From NCBI GenBank assembly GCA_022712335.1, contig JALAGR010000131.1, forward strand, positions 1 through 6,642: 6,642 nucleotides of DNA, written 5' to 3'. The position numbers were made by a program, and so were the translations under genes. Shown piece after piece: positions 1-6,152 of this stretch; position 1 is the stretch's first letter, and each line of letters begins with the position of its first letter. The notes under the pieces were generated by a model. It saw only the letters and a program-made list of their open reading frames with translations. It ran no database searches and was not told the DNA's origin. The stretch is from Pediococcus sp. (GTDB lineage: Bacteria; Bacillota; Bacilli; Lactobacillales; Lactobacillaceae).

Positions 1-53
1 GTTTTTAAGAGGGTTTAGACTGACGTAGTTAATTAAGAACTGGAGGAAGAAAA

Positions 54-1682
54 ATGACTGAAAAAGCAATGAGTATTCTTAATAATCCATATTTAAATAA
101 AGGAACTGCGTTCACTAAAGAAGAACGTGATCAATTAGGATTGAACGGGTTAATCCCACCATACATCCAAACAATTGATGAACAAGTTGACCAAGTTTAT
201 GCACAATTTCAAACGAAGGTAAATGATCTTGAAAAACGTTTGTTCTTGATGCAAATCTTTAACGAAAATCGTGTGCTATTCTACAAATTATTTAGCCAAC
301 ACGTTGTTGAATTCATGCCAATCGTTTACGATCCAACCATCGCTGACACAATTGAAAACTACAGTGAACTATATATTCAATCACAAAATGCAACATTCTT
401 ATCAATCGATGATCCAGATATGATGGAAGAAGCATTGAAGAACTCTGCAGCTGGACGCGATATTCGTTTAATCGTTGTTACTGATGCCGAAGGAATTTTA
501 GGTATTGGTGACTGGGGTACAAATGGTGTTGATATCTCTGTTGGTAAATTGATGGTCTATACAGCCGCTGCTGGAATCGACCCAAGCCAAGTATTGCCAG
601 TTGTTTTAGATGTTGGTACAAACAACCAAGATTTATTGAAGAACCCAATGTACTTAGGTAACCGTCACGAACGTATTAAGGGCGATCGTTACTACGATTT
701 TGTTGATAAGTTTGTTGAAACAGCTGAAAACTTATTCCCTAACATGTACTTACATTTTGAAGACTTTGGTCGTGACCATGCTGCCAAGATTTTGAACAAG
801 TACAAAGACCGTTACGTAATCTTCAATGATGATATTCAAGGTACAGGAATCATCACATTAGCTGGTATTCTTGGTGCATTGAACATTTCTAAGCAAAAAA
901 TTACTGACCAAGTATACTTGAGTTTTGGTGCTGGTACAGCTGGTGCTGGGATCTTAGGTCGTATCTATGAAGAAATGATTGAAAACGGCCTGTCTGAAGA
1001 AGAAGCTAAGAAACATTTCTATATGGTTGATAAGCAAGGTGTATTGTTTGATGATGACGAAACATTAACACCAGAACAAAAACCATTCGCACGTCAACGT
1101 AGTGAATTTGATAATGCTGATGAACTAACAGATTTACTATCAGCTGTTAAAGCAATTCACCCAACAATCATGGTTGGTACTTCTACTCAACCAGGTTCAT
1201 TTACTGAAGAAGTTGTTCGTGAAATGGCTGCTCACACAGAACGTCCAATTATTTTCCCACTATCAAACCCAACTAAGCTAGCTGAAGCTAAGGTTGAAGA
1301 CTTACTTAAATGGACAGATGGTCGTGCATTGATTGCTACTGGTATTCCAGTTGGAGATATTGAATACAACGGTGTAACTTACCAAATCGGTCAAGCTAAC
1401 AACGCGCTTGTATATCCTGGACTTGGATTAGGTGTGATTGCTTCGACTGCTAAGGTATTGAATGACACAATGATTTCTAAAGCTGCTCATTCATTGGGTG
1501 GAATCGTTGATGTTGAACAACCAGGGGCTGCCGTATTACCTCCTGTTTCAAAATTGAGTGATTTCTCTAACACTGTTGCTAAAGCAATTGCTCAAAGTGC
1601 TGTTGATCAAGGACTTACAAAGGACAAGATTGACAACGTTGACCAAGCAGTTGAAGGTATGCGTTGGAATCCTGAATACTAA
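54..1682 (+). CDS. mleS: Malolactic enzyme (L-malate to L-lactate and CO2)
   Basis: Cytoplasmic NAD- and Mn-dependent enzyme that decarboxylates L-malate directly to L-lactate and CO2, the key step of malolactic fermentation. The 542-residue protein matches the usual malolactic enzyme length (about 540). The N-terminal malic domain (about 70-260) carries the active-site tyrosine in PIVYDP (Y92), the catalytic lysine in VGKL (K165) and the metal-binding acids in FEDF (E236, D237) and NDDIQGTG (D259/D260). The NAD-binding Rossmann domain follows, with FGAGTAGAG at 291-299, PLSNPT at 402-407 and the NN pair at 449-450. The motif [16 protein letters not shown] near 201-216 and overall similarity to remembered lactococcal and Oenococcus MleS favour malolactic over ordinary malic enzyme; the families are homologous, so this rests on sequence resemblance. 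GGAGGA at 42-47, six bases before the ATG, supports the start. It is the first gene of an operon with the malate permease. Its promoter is not visible in the 53 bases upstream. Confidence 0.95.
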   Translation: MTEKAMSILNNPYLNKGTAFTKEERDQLGLNGLIPPYIQTIDEQVDQVYAQFQTKVNDLEKRLFLMQIFNENRVLFYKLFSQHVVEFMPIVYDPTIADTIENYSELYIQSQNATFLSIDDPDMMEEALKNSAAGRDIRLIVVTDAEGILGIGDWGTNGVDISVGKLMVYTAAAGIDPSQVLPVVLDVGTNNQDLLKNPMYLGNRHERIKGDRYYDFVDKFVETAENLFPNMYLHFEDFGRDHAAKILNKYKDRYVIFNDDIQGTGIITLAGILGALNISKQKITDQVYLSFGAGTAGAGILGRIYEEMIENGLSEEEAKKHFYMVDKQGVLFDDDETLTPEQKPFARQRSEFDNADELTDLLSAVKAIHPTIMVGTSTQPGSFTEEVVREMAAHTERPIIFPLSNPTKLAEAKVEDLLKWTDGRALIATGIPVGDIEYNGVTYQIGQANNALVYPGLGLGVIASTAKVLNDTMISKAAHSLGGIVDVEQPGAAVLPPVSKLSDFSNTVAKAIAQSAVDQGLTKDKIDNVDQAVEGMRWNPEY

Positions 1683-1692
1683 AATCAGGATT
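1668..1692 (+). other. Hairpin spanning the mleS stop codon
   Basis: AATCCTGA (1668-1675) and TCAGGATT (1685-1692) form a perfect 8-bp stem with a 9-base loop containing the mleS TAA (1680-1682). Two G-T pairs could extend it. Only a short run of four T follows (1691-1694), so it is at best a weak terminator. It could instead protect the 3' end of the mleS message or partly separate mleS from permease expression. Its function is inferred from sequence only. Confidence 0.4.
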
Positions 1693-1730
1693 TTCGGAGA
1701 AGGCAAAAGAGAGAATTTAAAATAAGAGAG

Positions 1731-1778
1731 ACAAAGCTGTGGAGAGGGCACTGAAGAATTTTAGTGTTTCAGCTTTGT
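1731..1778 (+). promoter_or_regulatory. Nested intercistronic stem-loop between mleS and the permease gene
   Basis: ACAAAGCTG (1731-1739) and CAGCTTTGT (1770-1778) are a perfect 9-bp inverted repeat. Inside it, CACTGAA (1749-1755) can pair with TTTAGTG (1760-1766), with one G-U pair and the four-base loop GAAT. A purine-rich, Shine-Dalgarno-like GGAGAGGG (1741-1748) lies unpaired in the internal loop. No T-tract follows, so this is not an intrinsic terminator. It ends 21 bases before the permease ATG and may tune permease translation or act as an RNA-processing or stability element. The pairing is visible in the sequence; the role is inference. Confidence 0.45.
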
Positions 1779-1799
1779 AAGAGAAGAGAGTGTGGAAAA

Positions 1800-2771
1800 A
1801 TGACTGCGTTTATTACGTCTGTTGGAAGTATTGTAACCATTCTTTTAATGATGGGCCTCGGGTTCGGTTTACGAGGAATGGGTTGGTTTGACGACCAATT
1901 TAGTGGAAGTATTTCAAAATTAATCATGAATGTGGCTTTACCAGCTTCAATTTTCATGTCCGTAATGAAGTATCTAACATTACCTAAGTTGATTGGTCTT
2001 TCAAGTGGATTGATTTATTCATTTGGTGGAGTAATTATTGGTTATATCATTGCTTGGATTACCGTTAAATTATTAAAGGTTCGTCCAGGTCGTCGTGGTT
2101 TATTTATGAACACGGTAGTTAATGCTAATACAATTTTTATCGGATTGCCTTTGAATATTGCGCTATTTGGTACAAAGAGTTTAGCTTACTTCTTGGTTTA
2201 CTATGTAACAAATACAGTTTCAACATGGGCTTTCGGGGTATTCTTGATTGCTAATGATGATCCTACAAAGAAGGCTGACGACAAGTCAACTGGCCGTAAA
2301 GTGAACTGGAAGAAACTTCTTCCACCACCATTACTTGGTTTCTTGGTTGCAATCGTTTGGCTAGTAATCGGCTTACCTGTTCCAGGTTGGGCTGGCAACA
2401 CATTGAGTTACGTAGGTAACTTGGTTACGCCATTATCATTGATTTACATTGGGATTGTTTTATACGATGCAGGTTTGAAGAGTATTCACTTTGATCGTGA
2501 TACAATTTTTGCCTTGATTGGACGTTTTGTTCTTTCACCACTTGTAATTACTGGACTAATTCTACTAGGTGCACACGCAGGCCACAGCTTACCAACGATG
2601 GAAATGCAAACTTTGATCGTTCAAGCTGCCGCTCCTGGATTAGCTGTTATGCCAATCTTAGCTAATGAAGCACATGGCGATGTTAAGTACGCTACAAACT
2701 TAGTTACAACAAGTACGATTTTGTTCATTGTCGTTGTGCCAATCGTAATGACATTGATCCAATTTATCTAA
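1800..2771 (+). CDS. mleP: Malate permease, AEC (auxin efflux carrier) family
   Basis: Integral membrane carrier, predicted to import L-malate for MleS and possibly exchange it for lactate. From the ATG at 1800 it is 323 residues, normal for AEC transporters. It has about ten hydrophobic segments in two groups of five, separated by a charged cytoplasmic loop (NDDPTKKADDKSTGRK, about residues 150-165). Family-like motifs are NANTIFIGLPLNIALFG in the first half and AAAPGLAVMPILANEAHGD near the C-terminus. An in-frame GTG at 1764 would add 12 residues (FQLCKRRECGK-like, charged), but it lies inside a predicted hairpin, so I prefer the ATG. The ribosome site before 1800 is weak (GTGG/GGA at 1792-1796, or a purine run at 1780-1790), unlike the strong site of mleS. 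The substrate is assigned from position after the malolactic enzyme gene, an arrangement known in lactic acid bacteria. A terminator follows 31 bases after the stop. Confidence 0.88.
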   Translation: MTAFITSVGSIVTILLMMGLGFGLRGMGWFDDQFSGSISKLIMNVALPASIFMSVMKYLTLPKLIGLSSGLIYSFGGVIIGYIIAWITVKLLKVRPGRRGLFMNTVVNANTIFIGLPLNIALFGTKSLAYFLVYYVTNTVSTWAFGVFLIANDDPTKKADDKSTGRKVNWKKLLPPPLLGFLVAIVWLVIGLPVPGWAGNTLSYVGNLVTPLSLIYIGIVLYDAGLKSIHFDRDTIFALIGRFVLSPLVITGLILLGAHAGHSLPTMEMQTLIVQAAAPGLAVMPILANEAHGDVKYATNLVTTSTILFIVVVPIVMTLIQFI

Positions 2772-2802
2772 AAAATTTAATTTAAAAACCATTAATACCA
2801 TG

Positions 2803-2846
2803 AAAACATCAGAAATCAAGCTGGGGGCGATTTCTGATGTTTTTTT
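2803..2846 (+). terminator. Rho-independent terminator of the mle operon
   Basis: AAAACATCAGAAATC (2803-2817) and GATTTCTGATGTTTT (2829-2843) form a perfect 15-bp stem around an 11-base G-rich loop. The T-run at 2840-2846 follows, with more T after one G. It lies 31 bases past the permease stop codon. Confidence 0.93.
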
Positions 2847-2853
2847 GTTTTGG

Positions 2854-2917
2854 AAAATGGAAGTATAGTTCCATTTTTAGATAAAACACGAGTAAATGGA
2901 AGTATACTTCCATTTTT
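2854..2917. repeat. Pair of near-identical palindromes between convergent genes
   Basis: ATGGAAGTATAGTTCCAT (2857-2874) and ATGGAAGTATACTTCCAT (2896-2913) differ by one base. The second is a perfect palindrome that extends two bases each side (2894-2915). The first has 9-base arms AAAATGGAA/TTCCATTTT (2854-2862, 2869-2877) around GTATAG. Their centres are 39 bases apart and each is followed by TTTTT on the + strand. Additional TGGAA or TTCCA half-sites occur at 2851 and 2926-2930, and AGATAAAA recurs at 2879 and 2930. They could be back-up terminators, protein-binding sites or remnants of a dispersed palindromic repeat; the sequence does not decide. Confidence 0.6.
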
Positions 2918-2933
2918 GAAGAAATTTCCAGAT

Positions 2934-2983
2934 AAAAAAGATGCCATTCAGGGAGAAAATCCTTGAATGACATCTTTTTTTTT
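2934..2983 (-). terminator. Terminator of the PEBP-family gene, likely bidirectional
   Basis: The arms 2934-2950 and 2964-2980 form a long stem (core GATG-CATTCA / TGAATG-CATC). On the - strand the one odd position is a U-G pair and the stem ends in a run of six T. On the + strand the same position is a C-A mismatch, but nine T (2975-2983) follow, so it can also stop residual transcription arriving from the mle operon. The stem abuts the stop codon of the - strand gene (2982-2984). Confidence 0.85.
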
Positions 2984-3482
2984 ATCCACGTGATGGAACT
3001 TCGATGGTAACTTTTTCAATTGTACGTTGCTTAGTTTGACGCATTAAATCATTTAAATAAAATCCAGGTTGCAATCCAGTTTTTTCACTCAACGCGTAGA
3101 CAGTTAGAGTGTAGTCGTGGTCAGCTGGTGGTTTAGGTCCTAAATAGCGTGCTTCAATAGCAGGATCATTGAAATCGATATATTTAGAAACAGAACTGTT
3201 TTTACCTTGGACGAGACCTTGATCTAAAATGCTAGCATTTTCTGGAATTTGGTCAGTCACATCAATGTCAGTAGCAATCCAATGAATCCAGGGGAAACCA
3301 GCTACTGGAACAGCATCATAATCAATAAAAGTTAAAGCAAGTGCTTTGGTTCCAGCTGGGATTTCGCTGATGTTAATTGGAAAAGAGCGAGTAGGGAAAC
3401 CATGCAAAGTATATTCTTCTGGTGCATACTTACCGAATTGGTCGGGTAAGTAGCCATCTAGTAAATCAACACTAATTTTCAT
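2982..3482 (-). CDS. YbhB/YbcL (PEBP, Raf kinase inhibitor-like) family protein
   Basis: A 166-residue cytoplasmic protein with no signal peptide or membrane segment, which is a normal length for bacterial phosphatidylethanolamine-binding-protein homologues. The ligand-pocket signature is visible as DYDAVPVAGFPWIHWIATDI (54-73), with the conserved acidic residues D54/D56 and H67. A second family block, YLGPKPPADHDYTLTVYAL, is at 113-131. Tyrosine replaces the proline of the classical DPD motif, which I believe is common in Gram-positive members. The cellular role of bacterial members is not established; anion or phospholipid head-group binding is only suggested by the fold. An AAGGA site (3495-3499 on the - strand), 12 bases before the ATG, supports the start. 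The gene is transcribed alone, divergently from the ABC operon and convergently to the mle operon, with its own promoter and terminator. Confidence 0.88.
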   Translation of the reverse strand: MKISVDLLDGYLPDQFGKYAPEEYTLHGFPTRSFPINISEIPAGTKALALTFIDYDAVPVAGFPWIHWIATDIDVTDQIPENASILDQGLVQGKNSSVSKYIDFNDPAIEARYLGPKPPADHDYTLTVYALSEKTGLQPGFYLNDLMRQTKQRTIEKVTIEVPSRG

Positions 3483-3507
3483 TAAAAAACACCGTCCTTT
3501 TTATGCC

Positions 3508-3535
3508 ATTATAGCGTTTTTGATAAGTTTGGAAA
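3508..3535 (-). promoter_or_regulatory. Promoter of the PEBP-family gene
   Basis: Read on the - strand, there is a perfect -10 box TATAAT (3513-3508) and, 16 bases upstream, TTTCCA (3535-3530), a 4-of-6 match to the -35 consensus. Transcription would start near 3501, just ahead of the AAGGA ribosome site. Confidence 0.65.
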
Positions 3536-3550
3536 AATATTTTTATTTTA

Positions 3551-3566
3551 TTGACTCGCGAGTCAA
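3551..3566. promoter_or_regulatory. Perfect 16-bp palindrome, probable TetR-family operator
   Basis: TTGACTCGCGAGTCAA is a perfect palindrome in otherwise AT-rich DNA, with the centre CGCG standing out. Its left end supplies the -35 hexamer (TTGACT) of the ABC operon promoter, so a bound protein would block RNA polymerase. Size and symmetry fit a TetR-family dimer site, and a TetR regulator is the third gene of this operon. The identity of the binding protein is inferred. The site also lies 16 bases upstream of the divergent gene's -35 box. Confidence 0.72.
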
Positions 3567-3579
3567 TACGGAGTATGCT
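3551..3579 (+). promoter_or_regulatory. Promoter of the ABC transporter/TetR operon
   Basis: The -35 box TTGACT (3551-3556) and -10 box TATGCT (3574-3579) are separated by exactly 17 bases. They match consensus at 5 of 6 and 4 of 6 positions. The start site would fall near 3586, giving a leader of roughly 36 bases. The -35 lies inside the palindromic operator. Confidence 0.68.
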
Positions 3580-3621
3580 ATGTGAAAATTTAAAAATTTT
3601 AGAAAATAAGAGGCTTTAAAG

Positions 3622-4530
3622 ATGGATGAAAAAGTTGTATTAGACATTCAGCAGGTACAAAAGAAATTTGGCAAATTTGAAGCGTTAAAAAATATTACAT
3701 TCCAAGTACATCAAGGAGAGGTCTTTGGCTTTATCGGACCGAATGGTGCTGGAAAAACAACGACGATTCGGACCATTCTAGGAATTATTCAGGCAGACGC
3801 TGGAAGTGTACAGCTTTTTGGTGAAGACGCATGGAAAGATCGAGTAAAAGTTCATCAACGGTTAGCGTATGTTCCAGGGGACGTTTATTTGTGGCCAAAC
3901 TTAACTGGCGGAGAAATTATTGATTTATTTTTAAAAATGAATGGTGATAAACATACGGATCGTACAGATTTATTGATTCAAAAGTTTGATTTGGACCCTA
4001 AAAAGAAAGCACGGACGTACTCAAAAGGTAATCGTCAAAAAGTGGCGTTGATTGCTGCATTTTCACAAAATGCGGACTTTTATATTTTTGACGAACCTAC
4101 ATCAGGACTAGATCCATTGATGGAAGAAGTATTCCAAGAAGAAGTTTTGAATCTTAAAAACCAAGGGAAGAGTATTTTACTATCCAGTCATATTTTGTCC
4201 GAAGTAGAAAGAATGTGTGATCGGATCGGAATCATCCGTAAGGGAGAAATCATCGAACAGGGAACGTTGGACGATCTTAGACACTTAACACGGACGCAGT
4301 TTACTGTAACGACTAAAACCGATGCTAGTGATATTCGCGAAATTGATGGAGTCCATACGGTCAAGCTCGATCAACAAAATCCCAAGAAAATCTACTTTTC
4401 GGCTGATACAGATGCAATCGAAGAAGTTATGCAGTTTTTGACTGACAAAGTCATCGTGGGAATTCAAAGTACACCGCCAACTTTGGAAGACCTCTTTTTA
4501 AGATATTATAAGCAAGATGCTGGTGAATAA
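3622..4530 (+). CDS. ABC transporter ATP-binding protein (efflux type)
   Basis: Cytoplasmic ATPase subunit of 302 residues that should power the permease encoded next. All nucleotide-binding motifs are in order: Walker A GPNGAGKTT (39-47), variant signature YSKGNRQK (133-140), Walker B FYIFDEP (153-159) with catalytic E158, D-loop SGLD (161-164) and switch histidine H190 in SSH. The Q-loop reads YVPGDVYLWPNLTGGE (83-98), lacking the usual glutamine. The region after about 220 is an extra C-terminal domain, as in drug and antibiotic exporters of the DrrA/BcrA type. The AAGAGG site (3608-3613), eight bases before the ATG, supports the start. The gene has no binding protein nearby, and the order ATPase-permease-TetR points to export rather than import. 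The substrate is unknown; resistance to a toxic or antimicrobial compound is a plausible inference. Confidence 0.93.
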   Translation: MDEKVVLDIQQVQKKFGKFEALKNITFQVHQGEVFGFIGPNGAGKTTTIRTILGIIQADAGSVQLFGEDAWKDRVKVHQRLAYVPGDVYLWPNLTGGEIIDLFLKMNGDKHTDRTDLLIQKFDLDPKKKARTYSKGNRQKVALIAAFSQNADFYIFDEPTSGLDPLMEEVFQEEVLNLKNQGKSILLSSHILSEVERMCDRIGIIRKGEIIEQGTLDDLRHLTRTQFTVTTKTDASDIREIDGVHTVKLDQQNPKKIYFSADTDAIEEVMQFLTDKVIVGIQSTPPTLEDLFLRYYKQDAGE

Positions 4531-6143
4531 TGATGAAAAATAAATTACAAGGTTATGGATTTTTAAATAAGTTAAACTTCCGTCGGGATCGTTTCAACGG
4601 CTTAATTTGGTTAGTTGTTTTAGCAGGACTAATGGCGAGTGTAGCTTTTAAATTTGAAGGGTTATACGGGACAGCTGGCGCAATTCAATCAATCAAAACA
4701 ACATTGGATACTGCAGCGATGAAAGCTTTATTTGGAGCATTTAACACGTCACTCAAAACTAGTGGGGATGTATTTGCAACAGAAATGCTGGTTTTTATGG
4801 CAATCATGATGATTGTGATGAATATCTATTTTGCTGTTAAAATTTCACGCTCCGAAGAAGACAAAGGCTTAGTGGAATTAATTTCAGCACATGCGATTGG
4901 TAAAAATGCGATTTTCGCTGCAGCTTCGACCGAATTGGTAGTGTTGAATTTACTAACGGGAATATTATTTAGTTTAGGAATCCAATTTAGTGGGATGAAA
5001 GGAATCGATGCCAACGGAGCGTGGTTGATTGGCATTAGCCTAGGAATGGTGGGCTTACTATTTGGAGCCATCGGATTACTAATGGCACAATTGTTCGATA
5101 ATAGCCGTTCTGCAACAATTGCGAGTTACTTAATTTTTGGTGTGATGTATATTGCTCGGATGAATACAGATGTTCAAAACCCACATCAAACGTGGTGGAT
5201 TCCAATGGGCTGGATCGAAAAAATTAATGCTTTCCACCAAAACAATTGGCTTCCAGTGATTATGCTCATGGGGCTTAGTTTAGTGATTTGGATTATAGCA
5301 TTGTGGAACAACCAAACGCGGGACATTGGAGCGGGCTTGATTTCGGTACATGCAGGGCGTCAGAAGGCGTCTTGGTGGTTGCGTGGACCAATTACACTCA
5401 TAGAACGTCTACAGCGTCATAGCACCATTATTTGGATAATCGGCTTGTTTATTTTGGGAGTTACTTATGGGTCAATTTTCAATACGATTGGTGATATTTT
5501 AAAAACTAATCCAACGATGCAGTCTGTTTTCGGGAAGGCAGCGGTTCAAAGTGCTAATCATCAAATTTTATTGAATTTCATTTCAGTAATTAGTGTAGTA
5601 ATGGTGACACTTGCGACATTACCAGCAGTTCTAACGCTTAATAAAGTACGGAGTGACACTGACCGAGGATACCTTGAAAATGTTTATGCGAAATCTGTTT
5701 CACGGTCGCATATTTTAACGAGCTATTTACTAAATGCTCTAGTTGTTGGAATCGTGGGATTGGTAGCTTCTTTGCTAGGAATTTATCTTGCTGGAAATGC
5801 TGTTTTGGACCATGGAGAAATCGAGATTACAACGTATCTACATGTTTTGATTGCATTTGGTCCGGTACTTTTACTTACGATCGGATTAGCAGTTTTCCTA
5901 AATGGGTTATTACCTCGATGGAATTGGATTACATGGATTTATCTTGGGTACGGGTTCTTTGCTAGCTATTTAGGCGGACTGATTAAGTTGCCAGAATGGG
6001 CGAAGAAATTAAACGGTTTGGGATGGACACATTCTGTGCCTTTGTATGCAGTGAATTATTCTTACGTGGTAGTAATGCTAGTGATTGCGGTAATATTGAT
6101 AGTGATAGGATATGTCGGATTCAATCGCCGAGACTTAAACTAG
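4530..6143 (+). CDS. ABC exporter permease with two homologous halves
   Basis: Integral membrane subunit of 537 residues with about twelve hydrophobic segments, resembling the family annotated as putative exporters of polyketide antibiotics (TnrB3-like). The two halves look duplicated with an offset of about 266-272 residues: MKALFG (64-69) matches MQSVFG (330-335), RSEEDKGLVE (107-116) matches RSDTDRGYLE (374-383), GW at 227-228 matches GW at 498-499, and RDI (264-266) matches RDL (534-536). One chain may therefore supply both membrane domains for an ATPase dimer. The start overlaps the ATPase stop by one base (TAATG), implying translational coupling. A second ATG at 4533 is equally possible and is better spaced (6 bases) from GGTGA at 4522-4526. 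The transported compound cannot be read from the sequence. Confidence 0.88.
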   Translation: MMKNKLQGYGFLNKLNFRRDRFNGLIWLVVLAGLMASVAFKFEGLYGTAGAIQSIKTTLDTAAMKALFGAFNTSLKTSGDVFATEMLVFMAIMMIVMNIYFAVKISRSEEDKGLVELISAHAIGKNAIFAAASTELVVLNLLTGILFSLGIQFSGMKGIDANGAWLIGISLGMVGLLFGAIGLLMAQLFDNSRSATIASYLIFGVMYIARMNTDVQNPHQTWWIPMGWIEKINAFHQNNWLPVIMLMGLSLVIWIIALWNNQTRDIGAGLISVHAGRQKASWWLRGPITLIERLQRHSTIIWIIGLFILGVTYGSIFNTIGDILKTNPTMQSVFGKAAVQSANHQILLNFISVISVVMVTLATLPAVLTLNKVRSDTDRGYLENVYAKSVSRSHILTSYLLNALVVGIVGLVASLLGIYLAGNAVLDHGEIEITTYLHVLIAFGPVLLLTIGLAVFLNGLLPRWNWITWIYLGYGFFASYLGGLIKLPEWAKKLNGLGWTHSVPLYAVNYSYVVVMLVIAVILIVIGYVGFNRRDLN

Positions 6144-6152
6144 AGGGAAACT

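Noticed and set aside
1..53. Promoter or MleR binding site upstream of mleS
   Set aside because: No -35/-10 pair is convincing in this short stretch; only the ribosome site is clear. The promoter probably lies before the window.
54..1682. Ordinary NAD malic enzyme (malate to pyruvate)
   Set aside because: The length, the near-identical malolactic motifs such as [20 protein letters not shown] and the linked AEC permease fit malolactic enzyme better.
1548..1751. Open frame of 67 codons on the - strand overlapping the mleS end
   Set aside because: It lies almost wholly antisense to mleS, has no convincing ribosome site and no recognisable protein features.
1764..1799. Upstream GTG start for the permease adding 12 residues
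   Set aside because: The added segment is charged and unlike a transporter N-terminus, the GTG sits in a predicted hairpin, and the nearest strong ribosome-like site is 15 bases away. The ATG at 1800 starts directly on a hydrophobic segment.
1769..1957. Other short antisense frames (also 2201-2401, 4285-4467, 4826-5071, 6276-6461)
   Set aside because: All are antisense shadows inside well-supported genes, with no family resemblance or start signals.
3585..3600. AT-only inverted repeat AAAATTT-AA-AAATTTT in the ABC operon leader
   Set aside because: It is low complexity and such repeats are expected by chance in AT-rich spacers; no T-tract or operator-like features support it.
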